This document shows, one piece after another, positions 18,255 through 26,603 of a stretch of 64,000 nt of DNA. The stretch is from Streptomyces sp. NBC_00554 (GTDB lineage: Bacteria > Actinomycetota > Actinomycetes > Streptomycetales > Streptomycetaceae): NCBI RefSeq assembly GCF_041431135.1, contig NZ_CP107799.1, positions 4,774,001 through 4,838,000 on the forward strand, read 5' to 3'. The notes below the pieces were generated by a model. That model was given only the letters and a program-made list of their open reading frames with translations. It did not search any database and had not been told where the DNA came from. Made by a program: the position numbers and the translations under genes. The first letter of the stretch is position 1. The number at the start of each line of letters is the position of its first letter.

Positions 18255-20174
18255 GTGATGATCGATTACAACGTCAGCGACCATTGGTCCGCTGACGATC
18301 CAGACTGGCTGAAGTCCCTCGTCTCGTCACTCGACCGCCACCACGGCGTTAGCACCGTTCTGCCGCTTACGGTGACCGTTGAGGAGATCCTGGAGTGGCT
18401 GGAGCTTGCCAGCGGCGTCGACGCCTGGAAGAACGCCGCCAACCGAACGTCGCTGTGGGACGACCTCGACGAGTCCATCGGCGCGCTCGGTGCCTCGCTT
18501 CGAGCACACATCGCGACATCACTCGCACAGTTCCAAGCCACCTTCTCGCAACTCATCGGTAGCCCCGCGACGGTCTTGAAGCAGCCACCGGGCACCCGCA
18601 CCGACGCCGTCTGGACAGACGTCACCACGGCCGCGAAGGGTCTCCTCGAAGCGCTCGACGCGGACGAAGCCGCCCGCGCCAGCTGGGATGATCTCGTGGC
18701 CACAGCTCAGGACCGCACCCTGGAAGGCCGGGAGTACCGCCCGATCGCTGAACTGCTCTTCGACCAGTTGCGCAGGCGCGGCCTCAACGCGGAGCGGATC
18801 TTCCGCGACCTCGTGTCGGTGGTCGCATTCGGCCGTGATCCCTACGATATTCCCATCGGTCAGACGAACCTAGCGCCGCAGGAGCGGATCGCGAGCGCCC
18901 GAAACCACGTCGGCACTCCGGCCAAAGTCGAGCCGATCGTGGTCTGGCTCGGCTACCAAGGTCAGGCTTTCACACGCCTCTACGCTGGGCGAGTGTCCTT
19001 CATGAATGCCCACTGGGCGGTACCGAACGCCAAGCCCGAAGGCCAGAATTTCGAGCACAAGGCAGAGCTCTGGGAACTAGTGCAGGACGGCGACCTCTTC
19101 AAGGTCGCAAAGCTGGTCGACGAGGAGTCCGACGTAGACTTCCTGGTTCGCGTCGACCTCGGCAGCACCACGGCAGCCGGTGCGTTGAAGCGTGCCGTTC
19201 GCATTGTGAACACGATCCTCAACGTCTCGATCCACAACTCTGGCGGGATCCGCCCGCACCTCGCCCAGCATGGGATCCTGCGCTCCGGTCAGACCGGCTC
19301 TTTCAACTTGATGGTCTCTCGGCGCGAAACGGGCTTTCCCGACGATCACTACGGCGCGCGCATCACCGCAGAAGCGATCGAGGAGCACGGGCCGCGCATC
19401 GCCTTGGCGCTGGCCCGCGAAGAGCTCCCCCGATTTCTCACGGCCGCGCTCGAAGTGCAGACCACCGCCGACCACCCTTTCAGCCGCGACATGGCGCTGC
19501 GCAAGCCTTCCGAAGCAGATATCAGCAGCGTGATCCCCCTCGCGGACCGCGTGGTGCAACACGTCGCGGCGCACGCAGCGCTCGCCCCAAACGGCTTGTT
19601 CAATCTCCTCGGCGAACGCTGGCCACATGCTCGGTGGCTGACCAATGTGCGGCAAGCCGTTCATATGTGCCTGCTCGGCGGTGGAAACCGGAACGAACTG
19701 CATAGCGAGCTGACTCGCGAGTGGTTCGCGAACAATCCGTCGCGCCCGTGGATTCTGTTCGTCGCTGACCGCTCTGGCGATCTCCTCTCGCTCTGCCGCA
19801 TCGAGTCCGAGCGCGCCTGGATCAGGCGGATGTTCGCGAGTGTGAGCGACTACGCCGAGTACCGCGTCCTGATTGAGTACTACACCGCCAAAGGTGCCGT
19901 GTTGGAGGCCAGACGTCGTCGTGTCCGGAATGCCTTGGTGCACGGCAACCCCGCCAGCTTCGCGATTGTTGAGTCCGTGCGCGGGTACGCCAAGTTCCTG
20001 AGCGGCAGTGCACTCAACCTCGGTCTTGAGTCCTACGTCGAGGGCACGGTGCCCGCTGCCGCGCTCGCGAAGCGGACTGATGAGTTCGCCGCGATGCAGG
20101 CAGGCCAGGACGCCGCCAACTACTGGCGGGCTCGACTCACCGCCAAAGCTGCAACGAGTGCGGACTCGTCGTAG
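18255..20174 (+). CDS. Large cargo protein with a C-terminal HEPN-type motif
   Basis: 639 residues; GTG 18255 with GAGGCGGG at good spacing, ATG 18258 also possible. I do not recognise the bulk of the protein. It is soluble, without signal or membrane segments. Near residues 553-562 it has RVRNALVHGNP, matching the Rx4-6H signature of HEPN domains (RNALVH) in the Apea/abortive-phage-resistance style, within a predicted helical C-terminus. Many HEPN proteins are metal-independent RNases in toxin or anti-phage systems. The gene stands alone between the integrase and a recombinase fossil, so it is cargo of the element. A defence role is inference. No antitoxin-like partner lies beside it. Confidence 0.7.
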   Translation: MMIDYNVSDHWSADDPDWLKSLVSSLDRHHGVSTVLPLTVTVEEILEWLELASGVDAWKNAANRTSLWDDLDESIGALGASLRAHIATSLAQFQATFSQLIGSPATVLKQPPGTRTDAVWTDVTTAAKGLLEALDADEAARASWDDLVATAQDRTLEGREYRPIAELLFDQLRRRGLNAERIFRDLVSVVAFGRDPYDIPIGQTNLAPQERIASARNHVGTPAKVEPIVVWLGYQGQAFTRLYAGRVSFMNAHWAVPNAKPEGQNFEHKAELWELVQDGDLFKVAKLVDEESDVDFLVRVDLGSTTAAGALKRAVRIVNTILNVSIHNSGGIRPHLAQHGILRSGQTGSFNLMVSRRETGFPDDHYGARITAEAIEEHGPRIALALAREELPRFLTAALEVQTTADHPFSRDMALRKPSEADISSVIPLADRVVQHVAAHAALAPNGLFNLLGERWPHARWLTNVRQAVHMCLLGGGNRNELHSELTREWFANNPSRPWILFVADRSGDLLSLCRIESERAWIRRMFASVSDYAEYRVLIEYYTAKGAVLEARRRRVRNALVHGNPASFAIVESVRGYAKFLSGSALNLGLESYVEGTVPAAALAKRTDEFAAMQAGQDAANYWRARLTAKAATSADSS

Positions 20175-20249
20175 GCACGGGTTCGGCACACCGGCGCCAC
20201 CTGGCTGGCCGACGCAGGCATACCACTCCAACGTCTTGCGAGCTCTTAG
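20175..20249 (+). pseudogene. Fossil C-terminus of a tyrosine integrase
   Basis: Directly after the stop codon of the HEPN-motif gene, and in the same frame, the sequence reads ARVRHTGATWLADAGIPLQRLASS-stop. RHTGATWLADAGIPL is the conserved box II region (HxLRHTxATxLxxxG) of phage-type tyrosine recombinases. The rest of the domain, including the catalytic Tyr, is absent. It is the remnant of an earlier integrase of this element. Confidence 0.65.
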
Positions 20250-20365
20250 TCAATCGCGGTGGAGGGCACGCAGACGTCTGACCCACGCCTGATCCCTCAT
20301 TGGAGCGCGCTCCAGATGTCTCTTGAGCCACTCCTCCCTGGTGGTGATCTTCTTCTGGATCGCCA

Positions 20366-21858
20366 CTACGGCTGCCCCCTGGGGCCGAGTTCATCGCGGG
20401 CGATCTCTCGGGCAGTAGCCAGCTCCTCAGCGATCCCCGCGGCGATGAGTGCCGCGCCAGGGGTGTGGCCGGAGCCGATGTAGCGCCAGTTCCTATCAGT
20501 GACCGTGCCAGGGATGTCTGCCTGCATGGTGCCGTGGCCCATGTGGTGGGCTCGTTCGGCGCGAAGTGCCGCGTATGTCGTCGAGTAGGCGCGGGACTTG
20601 GTGAGGATGTGGCCCCGGTAGCCGAGCGTGTGGGCCCAGGCTCTCAGGCAGAGGGGTTCGTACTCGGGCAGCCCGCCGAGGCGCCAGCACGTGCGCATGA
20701 GGTTCCGGACGTGCTCACTCGCGAGCGCCGTGCCTATGTCGTGCCAGTTCGTGAGCCGGTAGTCAGTGCCGGCGCCCGTCTCTCTCGCTCCCTTGGTGAC
20801 GTACTTCGCGACGTACGCGGCCACCGCATCATCGTCCGGTCCGCCACCGTCAGCCCGCAGGGGACGGACATCGATCTGAGTGCCCCAGCGCAGGGTTAGT
20901 TCGCCGATTGCCGGGCTGTAGGGGGTGTGGACCAGGACGCGCCCGGCGGAGGCCCGTACGGCAGCGGCCAAGCGATCCAAGGTGCCCCAGGCCGGGGGTT
21001 CCTCATCAGGTCCGGCCGAGCCGTCGAGGCGAACAACGGCATGGATGTGGACAGCCGCCCGCTTTTGGTACTCGGCAACGCGTGCGAAGGACAGCCTCGC
21101 GTGATCAGCGAAGCGGGACTGCACGAGGCCTGCGGAGGAGGCGAGTTGGCGCCGGAGGCCGATAACGAAGCGGTCCCACAGCTTGCCTGCATGCGAGTGC
21201 CAAAGCACGTGGGCCGCGTAGTCGTAGCAGCCGGAGCAGAGCGGTTGGCCAACGACGGGATCATCCGCGCCATGGACTGCCCCACAGCCGAGGGCACGGC
21301 CGTGCTCGCATCTGCCAGCTTGGCGGCGCGGACGGCACAGCTCCCCGGCACGGTGTACCGAACCGAAGGACGGGGAGGTGAGGGTGATGAAGAGCCGGGG
21401 CCGATTGCGAACGGTGGCGGGGACGTTCTTGCCACCGAGGAGGCCCGCGCGGACGAGGTGGAAGGTGTCGCCCGCGTGGAGGCGGGAGCAGGGAGCGCAG
21501 ACGGTTGCGCGTCTGTTGCGGCAGCGGACGGAGAGCCGTTCTCCGGGTTCGGAGCGGGTGTCGTAGTGGTGGAGGATCTCGCCGGTCGCGCCGTCCAGGG
21601 TGGTAGTCGAGCCAGAGAGGTGGATGGGGTGGGCACAGCCGCCGGTTGCGGTGATCAGCTCCAGCCAGCGGGTGAAGCCCGGGTCTTGTGCGATGCGGAT
21701 TGCGTCGCGGTCTGCTTCGGGGAGCTGACGCAGGCGCGCCGCGCGGTCGAGGGCGGCGCGCCTGTCAGTCGGGGTGAACTCGGGTGTGATGGTGGGGACC
21801 TTCCGGGGTGGGCCGCCGAGGCGGCACGGTGGGTGGTTGGTGGCGCGTTGTCGGTCAT
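20366..21858 (-). pseudogene. RepSA-like replication initiator, frameshifted near the N-terminus
   Basis: From ATG 21858 (AAGGGAG ribosome site, MTDNAPPTTHR) the frame stays open only 67 codons. The conserved initiator sequence continues in another frame from about 21808 (RKVPTITPEFTPTDR...) to the stop at 20366 without any ATG, GTG or TTG start until 21208. One missing C in the run at 21805-21808 would restore a single protein of about 497 residues, the usual size. Family features: cysteine motifs in the first half (GGCAHPIHL, CRNRRATVCAPCS, CSGCYDYAAH), HIHAVVRLDG (the HUH-type rolling-circle motif), and AAYVAKYVTKG. It could be a real mutation, a sequencing error or slippage. Confidence 0.75.
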
Positions 21859-21899
21859 GGCGATCGCTCCCTTGCGTGGTCGGGTGTGGTGCGGGTGGG

Positions 21900-22013
21900 T
21901 CAGCGAATGGTTCCGGTCCCCCGGCAGACGCGGCAGCGCCGCAGACGTCCGGTCCAGGTCCTACGGGCTCCGTCGCCCTTGCAGTTCGGGCACCTCACGC
22001 GAGGCATGGGCAT
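21900..22013 (-). CDS. Small zinc-ribbon protein (37 aa)
   Basis: ATG 22013 (second ATG two codons later) behind AAGGA; sequence MPMPRVRCPNCKGDGARRTW followed by RRCRVCRGTGTIR. Two CxxC pairs, each followed by GxG, form a DnaJ-like treble-clef/zinc-ribbon. Such tiny proteins occur between rep and tra genes of Streptomyces AICEs; their role is unknown. The spacing to rep (41 bases) and to the upstream membrane-peptide gene suggests one transcript. Confidence 0.75.
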   Translation of the reverse strand: MPMPRVRCPNCKGDGARRTWTGRLRRCRVCRGTGTIR

Positions 22014-22029
22014 GGCGCGTCCTTTCTGC

Positions 22030-22242
22030 TCAGGTGTGGGAGAAACCGGTGATGAACCAGGTCACGAGTCCGTGGATGGTGAAGACCACGGGGGTCTGGC
22101 CGAGGTAGACGCCGAAGAGGCCGACGCAGACCGCTTCCCAGGCGCGGACGTCGCGGGAGCGGACGAGGAGGACGGTGATGATCCCGAAGATCACCGCGAA
22201 CGTGAACGCCGTACCGGCACTGATCACTTGGCCGCTCGTCAC
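22030..22242 (-). CDS. Spd-like small membrane protein
   Basis: 70 residues with two membrane helices (GTAFTFAVIFGIITVLLV and AVCVGLFGVYLGQTPVVFTI) and a short basic loop RSRDVRAW. The start ATG 22242 overlaps the stop of the TraB-like gene (ATGA), so the two are translationally coupled. Small membrane proteins next to tra genes of Streptomyces plasmids are often spread (Spd) proteins acting in intramycelial plasmid transfer. The assignment rests on context and topology. Confidence 0.7.
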   Translation of the reverse strand: MTSGQVISAGTAFTFAVIFGIITVLLVRSRDVRAWEAVCVGLFGVYLGQTPVVFTIHGLVTWFITGFSHT

Positions 22243-23543
22243 TTGACGTCTCCTTCCAGTGCCGCAAGCGCACGGTCTACGGCGGGCAGTCCCGGGGTCA
22301 TGCCGGAGTACTTGCGAGCCGTCGACACGGCCTCTTCCGTCGGTGTCAGGTGCGATCGGGCACGGCTCCAGCCGCCCTCAGGCCCGGTGCAAACGGCCAC
22401 GCCCTGTTCCTCGGCAGTGATCGTCTGAGCGACGGCCACGGCATCCTTGTTGAGGTCGCCCAAGGTCATCTCGGCCGTGCCGGGGTCGTTGACGCGGTGG
22501 CAGATCCGGCCGCCGAGTTGAGCCCGCAGAGCGGTGACACCGGGTCCGAGATCAGAGCCGACGCGTTGTCCGGCCACGACCAGGTGCAGACCGAGCGCAG
22601 CCCCGAGCTGCCCGAGCCGCAGCAGGAGCGTGGAGCACTGCTCCGTCTCCGCCTTGCTCTCGCGCGTGCCGTCCGAGAGGTACAGTTCCGCGATCTCGTC
22701 GACGATCACGACGACAGGTATGGGGCGCAGTTTCTCGGGCAGCTCCCAGATCGACCGCACACCAGCAGCCCGGCACGCGCTCATCCGGTCTTGCATGTCG
22801 ACCACCAGCGCGGAGAGCACCGCGACTGCTTCGCGTCGGCAGGTTGCCAGCGCGCTCAACCGTCCGGCGAACAGGCCGAGTTCCATGCCCCCCTTGCAGT
22901 CGATGCCGACCAGGGCGACGGGTTGTGAGGCGAGTTGAGTAATCAGCCGGGCCAGCAGAGTCGACTTGCCGGACCTGGTGGCCCCGGTGATGAGCCAGTG
23001 CGGCACGAGCCGCAGGTTCATCACCCAGGCGCCGCCGGATTCCAGTGCGCCGATGAGTGCGGACAGCAACTCGGCGGGCGCCGACGCTAAGCCAGGCCGC
23101 TCCAGCGGATCACTGGCCATGGCGGTCAACAGCACGACACCGCGTTCCGGCGAGGTGACCCGCACCGCGTGGACCCGCCACGCATGGACGAGCGCTTCAG
23201 CCGCCCTCATGTACGTCGCCGGGGTCTGCCCCGCGTGCAGGCGCACGGTCACGGTCAGCCCCATGCGAGTCGCGCGGGGGAACGAGGAGCGCGGAGCCAC
23301 CGGCCTTACCGGATCGCCCTTGACCATCAAGTGCCCGACCAGCGTCCGCGCCGGAAGCTTGGACACGGACAGGTCGTTGAGCACGGAGACCCGACGCCAG
23401 GTGAACAGCACCCGGCACGCGGCGACCGGGTAGCCGGCGACGTACCAGTGCCAGACCGGCCGATGCCGCCGCACCAGATCGCCGACGACCAACAGCCAGG
23501 CCAGCACGGCCAGAGCGAAAGCGAGCATGATCGGACCCATCAC
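22239..23543 (-). CDS. TraB-like FtsK/SpoIIIE-type DNA translocase
   Basis: 434 residues, GTG 23543 overlapping the upstream stop (GTGA). An N-terminal membrane helix (IMLAFALAVLAWLLVVGDLV) is followed by the P-loop GATRSGKST near residue 187 and Walker B IPVVVIVDEIAEL near 265. The FtsK-type motif region LHLVVAGQRVGSDL...LRAQLGGRICHRV follows. In Streptomyces elements a single FtsK-like ATPase of this kind moves double-stranded DNA between mycelia. It is the central transfer gene of the element, in a leftward operon with the SCO3933-family gene in front and the Spd-like gene behind. Confidence 0.92.
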   Translation of the reverse strand: MMGPIMLAFALAVLAWLLVVGDLVRRHRPVWHWYVAGYPVAACRVLFTWRRVSVLNDLSVSKLPARTLVGHLMVKGDPVRPVAPRSSFPRATRMGLTVTVRLHAGQTPATYMRAAEALVHAWRVHAVRVTSPERGVVLLTAMASDPLERPGLASAPAELLSALIGALESGGAWVMNLRLVPHWLITGATRSGKSTLLARLITQLASQPVALVGIDCKGGMELGLFAGRLSALATCRREAVAVLSALVVDMQDRMSACRAAGVRSIWELPEKLRPIPVVVIVDEIAELYLSDGTRESKAETEQCSTLLLRLGQLGAALGLHLVVAGQRVGSDLGPGVTALRAQLGGRICHRVNDPGTAEMTLGDLNKDAVAVAQTITAEEQGVAVCTGPEGGWSRARSHLTPTEEAVSTARKYSGMTPGLPAVDRALAALEGDVK

Positions 23544-23887
23544 GCGTCACCGCCCTTGGCGTGCGCCGGGGTCCCGTGCACAGGGGTGATCGCGTCGGCG
23601 CGGAAGCTGATTCCGTGCCGGTCGCCCATGGCCCAGGCGAATGCGGTCAGTCCGGTGACCTTGAGGATCTGTCCTTCTTCGATGCCTTTCGGTTCACCGG
23701 CGACGGCGATCTCGATGACGGAGATACGCCGGCCGTCCTGCCGCACCATGACGGCGACGGTGTAGATGGTGTTGCCGTCGCGGTCCTTCTTGACCTCCTG
23801 TGTCTCGAAGTTGCTGATCTTTGCTTCGGGTGTGATGGCGCACCGCAGTACGCCCAGTCGTGCCGTGTCCACGGGTATGGACTGCAT
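23540..23887 (-). CDS. SCO3933-family regulatory protein
   Basis: 115 residues. I chose ATG 23887 (MQSIPVDTARLGVLRCAI) because AGGAGG stands seven bases upstream. The sequence matches the SCO3933 family found in Streptomyces integrative elements (SIPVDTxRLGVL, MVRQDGRRISVIEIAVAGEP, GRHGISFRADAITPV). The predicted fold is mostly beta, possibly nucleic-acid-binding. Its stop overlaps the TraB-like start. It is first in the tra operon and divergent from the KorSA-like repressor gene. Confidence 0.85.
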   Translation of the reverse strand: MQSIPVDTARLGVLRCAITPEAKISNFETQEVKKDRDGNTIYTVAVMVRQDGRRISVIEIAVAGEPKGIEEGQILKVTGLTAFAWAMGDRHGISFRADAITPVHGTPAHAKGGDA

Positions 23888-24050
23888 TGCTTGGCCTCCT
23901 AGGCCAGTCGGGACGCCTGACATATTCAGACGTCACTTGTCCTTACGAGTTATGACTATGTGGCTCTGTACGACAGGGATGCAACTACTTATGCTGACGA
24001 GTGATGTCGCGCGTGCGACGTGCCTACGACTTCAACCCGGAGGTGCCGAG

Positions 24051-24830
24051 ATGACGGAGATCCAACGCCCCGGAGCGCTGTACCAGCAGGTGGCCGCCGC
24101 GATCCGGGAAGCGATCCTGAAGGGCGAGTTCGAACCCGGCGCCCCGCTCCCCTCCGAGGCCCAGCTCATCGACCGCTACAAGGTGTCCCGCCCCACCGTC
24201 CGCAACGCCGTTGCAGCTCTGCGCGCGGAAGGGCTGATCGAGGTGAGGCACGGCAAGGGCAGCTTCGTGCGCTCTGACGGTCAGCCGAGCGTCACCCTCG
24301 AACGCCGGATCAGCCGCACGCCGGACGGGCGGTTCGTGATGCCCAACGGCGCCGTCTGGGACGAGGTCGAGGAGCCGACCCCGTACCGCTCGCACACCAC
24401 CAAGGCCACCGGCACGCTGCTCGAACTCGGCGAGGAGGAAGCCCTCTTCGGATGCGACCGCCTGCTCATCGACCCTGCCAGCGGCACGCGGGCGATGCAC
24501 CGCACGTTGATCCCGTTCGAGGTGGCCGAGGGCATCCCGATGCTTGCGGAGGCCCCGGACCGACGCCCGGCCTCCGCCTACTGGATCCTTACGCAGGCCG
24601 GACACAAGCTGTGGTGGTCCGAGACGGTCCGCGCCCACATGCCACTCCCTGACGAGCGGACCGCCCTCCAGCTCCCGGACGCGACACCGATCCTGCATCT
24701 GGCCCGTGTCACGCACGGCACCGACGACCGCCCCTTGATCCTCGAAGAGCTTCGCGTCGGGGCGGACCGTGCCGAACTCGCCTACCGGATCACCGCCGAC
24801 AAGCAGCCCGCGCGGCGCACTCGTACCTGA
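24051..24830 (+). CDS. GntR-family repressor (KorSA-like)
   Basis: 259 residues. ATG 24051 (MTEIQRPGALYQQVAAAIRE) has CGGAGG nine bases upstream. The winged helix (residues 5-75) has GAPLPSEAQLIDRYKVSRPTVRNAVAALRAEGLIEVRHGKGSFV, and a UTRA-type effector domain covers about 85-255. In pSAM2 the GntR protein KorSA represses the activator of replication, excision and transfer. Here the gene is divergent from the tra operon with 163 bases between, and is expected to control both directions. Confidence 0.88.
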   Translation: MTEIQRPGALYQQVAAAIREAILKGEFEPGAPLPSEAQLIDRYKVSRPTVRNAVAALRAEGLIEVRHGKGSFVRSDGQPSVTLERRISRTPDGRFVMPNGAVWDEVEEPTPYRSHTTKATGTLLELGEEEALFGCDRLLIDPASGTRAMHRTLIPFEVAEGIPMLAEAPDRRPASAYWILTQAGHKLWWSETVRAHMPLPDERTALQLPDATPILHLARVTHGTDDRPLILEELRVGADRAELAYRITADKQPARRTRT

Positions 24831-25240
24831 TCGACAACGGCGATCGGTCGAAACAGCCTTCACTTCCTCAAGGGCGCGCCTGCGGCGCGCCGGGCAGCCC
24901 GGCCGCCCCGGCCGGGCGTGCGGCGTGGCCGCCGGTCCCGTCCGGTCGCCCGACTGCCCGCACCGCAGTTCGCCGGAGGAATCAGAGCGTCGACCGGCCG
25001 TCGCAGGCCGGGACGTTCGGGGCTGGGGGTCGACGGCCTCCGAGACTTTAGGCAGCTCCCATGGGGCGAGCCTCGAAGAACAGGGGGCCCATCGGGCACA
25101 CCAGCGGGCAGGTCCAGTACCTGCCCGATTCGCCGGGCGAGCGTAGGGCCCCCTGTTCACTCGCCCCATGGCAGCTACCGCCCAAAGTCTCTGCGGCCGG
25201 CGACGTGCCCACGCGCGGCGCTCACCAGCGCAAAGACGCC
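24831..25240. other. Non-coding stretch with strong secondary structure
   Basis: 410 bases between the repressor gene and a small gene on the other strand. Frames across it are short or lack ribosome sites. Its main content is the large inverted repeat at 25042-25192. Confidence 0.6.
25042..25192. repeat. Large branched inverted repeat (candidate single-strand origin or structured RNA)
   Basis: The arms 25042-25089 and 25147-25192 are inverted copies with small gaps: GAGACTTTAGGC / GCCCAAAGTCTC, CCATGGGGCGAG / CTCGCCCCATGG, and GAACAGGGGGCC / GGCCCCCTGTTC. Between them sits a second hairpin, GGGCAGGT-CCAGT-ACCTGCCC (25106-25126). The repeated ATGGGGCGAG blocks and the conserved pairing with compensating loops show a maintained fold. 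In a rolling-circle element this is a good candidate for the lagging-strand (single-strand) origin. Confidence 0.7.
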
Positions 25241-25549
25241 TCATCGCGCACCGCCATCGCTGTCCGCGAGCGCCTCCAGGAGCTGAGAGAGCCGGTCCAC
25301 GGTGCCCGGCCAGCCCGCCACGCGCACGACCCCGCGCCCCTCATCGTTGGCCGAGGCGACGGCCCGTAACTCGGACAGCTCGAACCCAGCGCCGAGGAAC
25401 GCCCGGTTCAACTGATCTGCGGACTCCCGCGATTCACGCCAACCCGCGATGTAGTCGACACCCGACACCCACAGGTCCGAGTCCGCCCCTGCAACGTCGC
25501 CGAGCCCATCGCTCAGCCAGTTCTCACCCGCGCCAGACACCTTGCCCAC
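25241..25549 (-). CDS. Small hypothetical protein (102 aa)
   Basis: GTG 25549 with a weak purine-rich stretch (AGGGCAGAG) upstream. The sequence (DSDLWVSGVDYIAGWRESRESADQLNRAFL, LRAVASANDEGRGVVRVAGWPGTVDRLSQLLEALAD) has a balanced globular composition and good codon bias, so it is probably a real soluble alpha/beta protein. I do not recognise the family. It lies between two structured non-coding stretches of the element. Confidence 0.55.
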   Translation of the reverse strand: MGKVSGAGENWLSDGLGDVAGADSDLWVSGVDYIAGWRESRESADQLNRAFLGAGFELSELRAVASANDEGRGVVRVAGWPGTVDRLSQLLEALADSDGGAR

Positions 25550-25610
25550 CTCTGCCCTGATCTAGGTAACGGATCGTCAACTCTCTTTTGGTGCAGGGCA
25601 GATGCACAGC

Positions 25611-25860
25611 GCAACGGCCCCGGTACCATCAGGCACCGGGGACCGTTGCGTCCCCTCCCGGACCACCCCAGTTGCTGTCCAGGCGCGGGGGTGGTCCGGT
25701 CTCGGTATGAGGTTGTGAAGCGCGGCCCCCTAGGAACCGAGTGGGGAACCCGGCGGATCAAGCCAGGAGACCGCGCCCCGTTAGCCGGAGGGATAGCTCC
25801 GGCCCCGAGACGTCGTCCACTCCCGAGTGCGTAGGAGCCAGCAGAGACGACGTCCCGGAG
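25611..25860. repeat. Cluster of stable hairpins (candidate ncRNA, terminator or origin)
   Basis: Hairpin A: GCAACGGCCCCGGT / ACCGGGGACCGTTGC (25611-25649). Hairpin B: 12-bp perfect CCGGACCACCCC / GGGGTGGTCCGG (25658-25669 with 25688-25699). Hairpin C: GCCGGAG / CTCCGGC (25784-25803). Hairpin D: GACGTCGTC / GACGACGTC (25809-25854). Hairpin B could terminate transcription from either side. Four hairpins in 250 bases is far more than terminators need. Confidence 0.6.
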
Positions 25861-25864
25861 ATCT

Positions 25865-26416
25865 CTACGTCGTACCGTCGAGGTCGACGCGGCACCACAC
25901 GGTCTTGCCGCCCTTGTCCTCCGGGGTCCACCAGACCGCGGCCGCCAGCCGCTGAAGGATCAGCAGCCCACGGCCACTGTCGGGTAAGACCGCTTCCGAC
26001 AGCTCCCCCATCAGCTCGGGCGAGAACGTGTCGCCCATGGGAAGCACTGGGGGTGTCGAGTCCTCATCCGTGACACCGATGAACAGCCACTTCGGCCACA
26101 GCTTCAAGACCAGGTCGATACGGCGGTTGCCACCGGGGTGCGCTAAGCAGCGCTCCGGCACCACGTGGTTGACCACGTTCCCAACCAGCTCCGACACGAC
26201 CAATCGAGCATCGTCTACTGCGCCACCCGCGCCCGCACTCCGCAGGAACACGGCCGTGTGGTCACGCGCGATGCGTCCGGTATCGCCGAACTCGGCGAAG
26301 AGGGTCAGCGTCAGGAAGTGCCCGCCGGAAGAGGGAGAAGGCTGCGCGTACCAATGAGCGAACGCGTTCAGTTCATCGACCACGTGCTCATGCCGCTGCG
26401 CTTTCCTCGCGTCCAT
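25865..26416 (-). CDS. RsbW-like HATPase (anti-sigma-type ATP-binding protein)
   Basis: 183 residues from ATG 26416 (MDARKAQRHEH). It shows the GHKL ATPase N-box DDARLVVSELVGNVVNHV, the G1-like region GVTDEDSTPPVLP and the G2-like SGRGLLILQRLAAAVWW, as in Streptomyces RsbW/SpoIIAB-like proteins. These bind a sigma factor or act as solo ATP-binding regulators. It is divergent from an XRE-TPR regulator, the arrangement of the WhiJ/AbaA-type regulatory clusters of Streptomyces, though no DUF397 partner is visible. The ribosome site is weak. Confidence 0.8.
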   Translation of the reverse strand: MDARKAQRHEHVVDELNAFAHWYAQPSPSSGGHFLTLTLFAEFGDTGRIARDHTAVFLRSAGAGGAVDDARLVVSELVGNVVNHVVPERCLAHPGGNRRIDLVLKLWPKWLFIGVTDEDSTPPVLPMGDTFSPELMGELSEAVLPDSGRGLLILQRLAAAVWWTPEDKGGKTVWCRVDLDGTT

Positions 26417-26603
26417 GACACGACCCCGTCTCAGGTCACGTCTGCCGAGTCCCTCCCGGCAGGGTGACCCGAGGGTGCGCCCCTCGTACCGGCTGTCGCT
26501 CCCCCCTCTTGGGGACCCCCCTCGTGGGTACACTCGCGAGACGGGCGCGGCAGAACAGACAGGAACAGAAACGACGTCAGGTCGATCACAATGGGGAAGT
26601 GAG

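Noticed and set aside
21655..21858. 67-residue protein as an independent gene
   Set aside because: It is the out-of-frame N-terminal part of the frameshifted rep gene; its start and ribosome site belong to rep.
20927..22108. 393-codon plus-strand frame across the rep gene
   Set aside because: Shadow of the RepSA-like initiator, which carries the conserved motifs on the other strand.
24769..25146. 125-codon plus-strand frame beside the GntR gene
   Set aside because: Overlaps the repressor 3' end and one arm of the large inverted repeat; Arg/Ser/Pro-rich, no ribosome site.
26509..26534. TTGGGG and TACACT as -35/-10 promoter of the XRE-TPR gene
   Set aside because: The spacing is 14 bases, too short for a standard sigma-70 type promoter.
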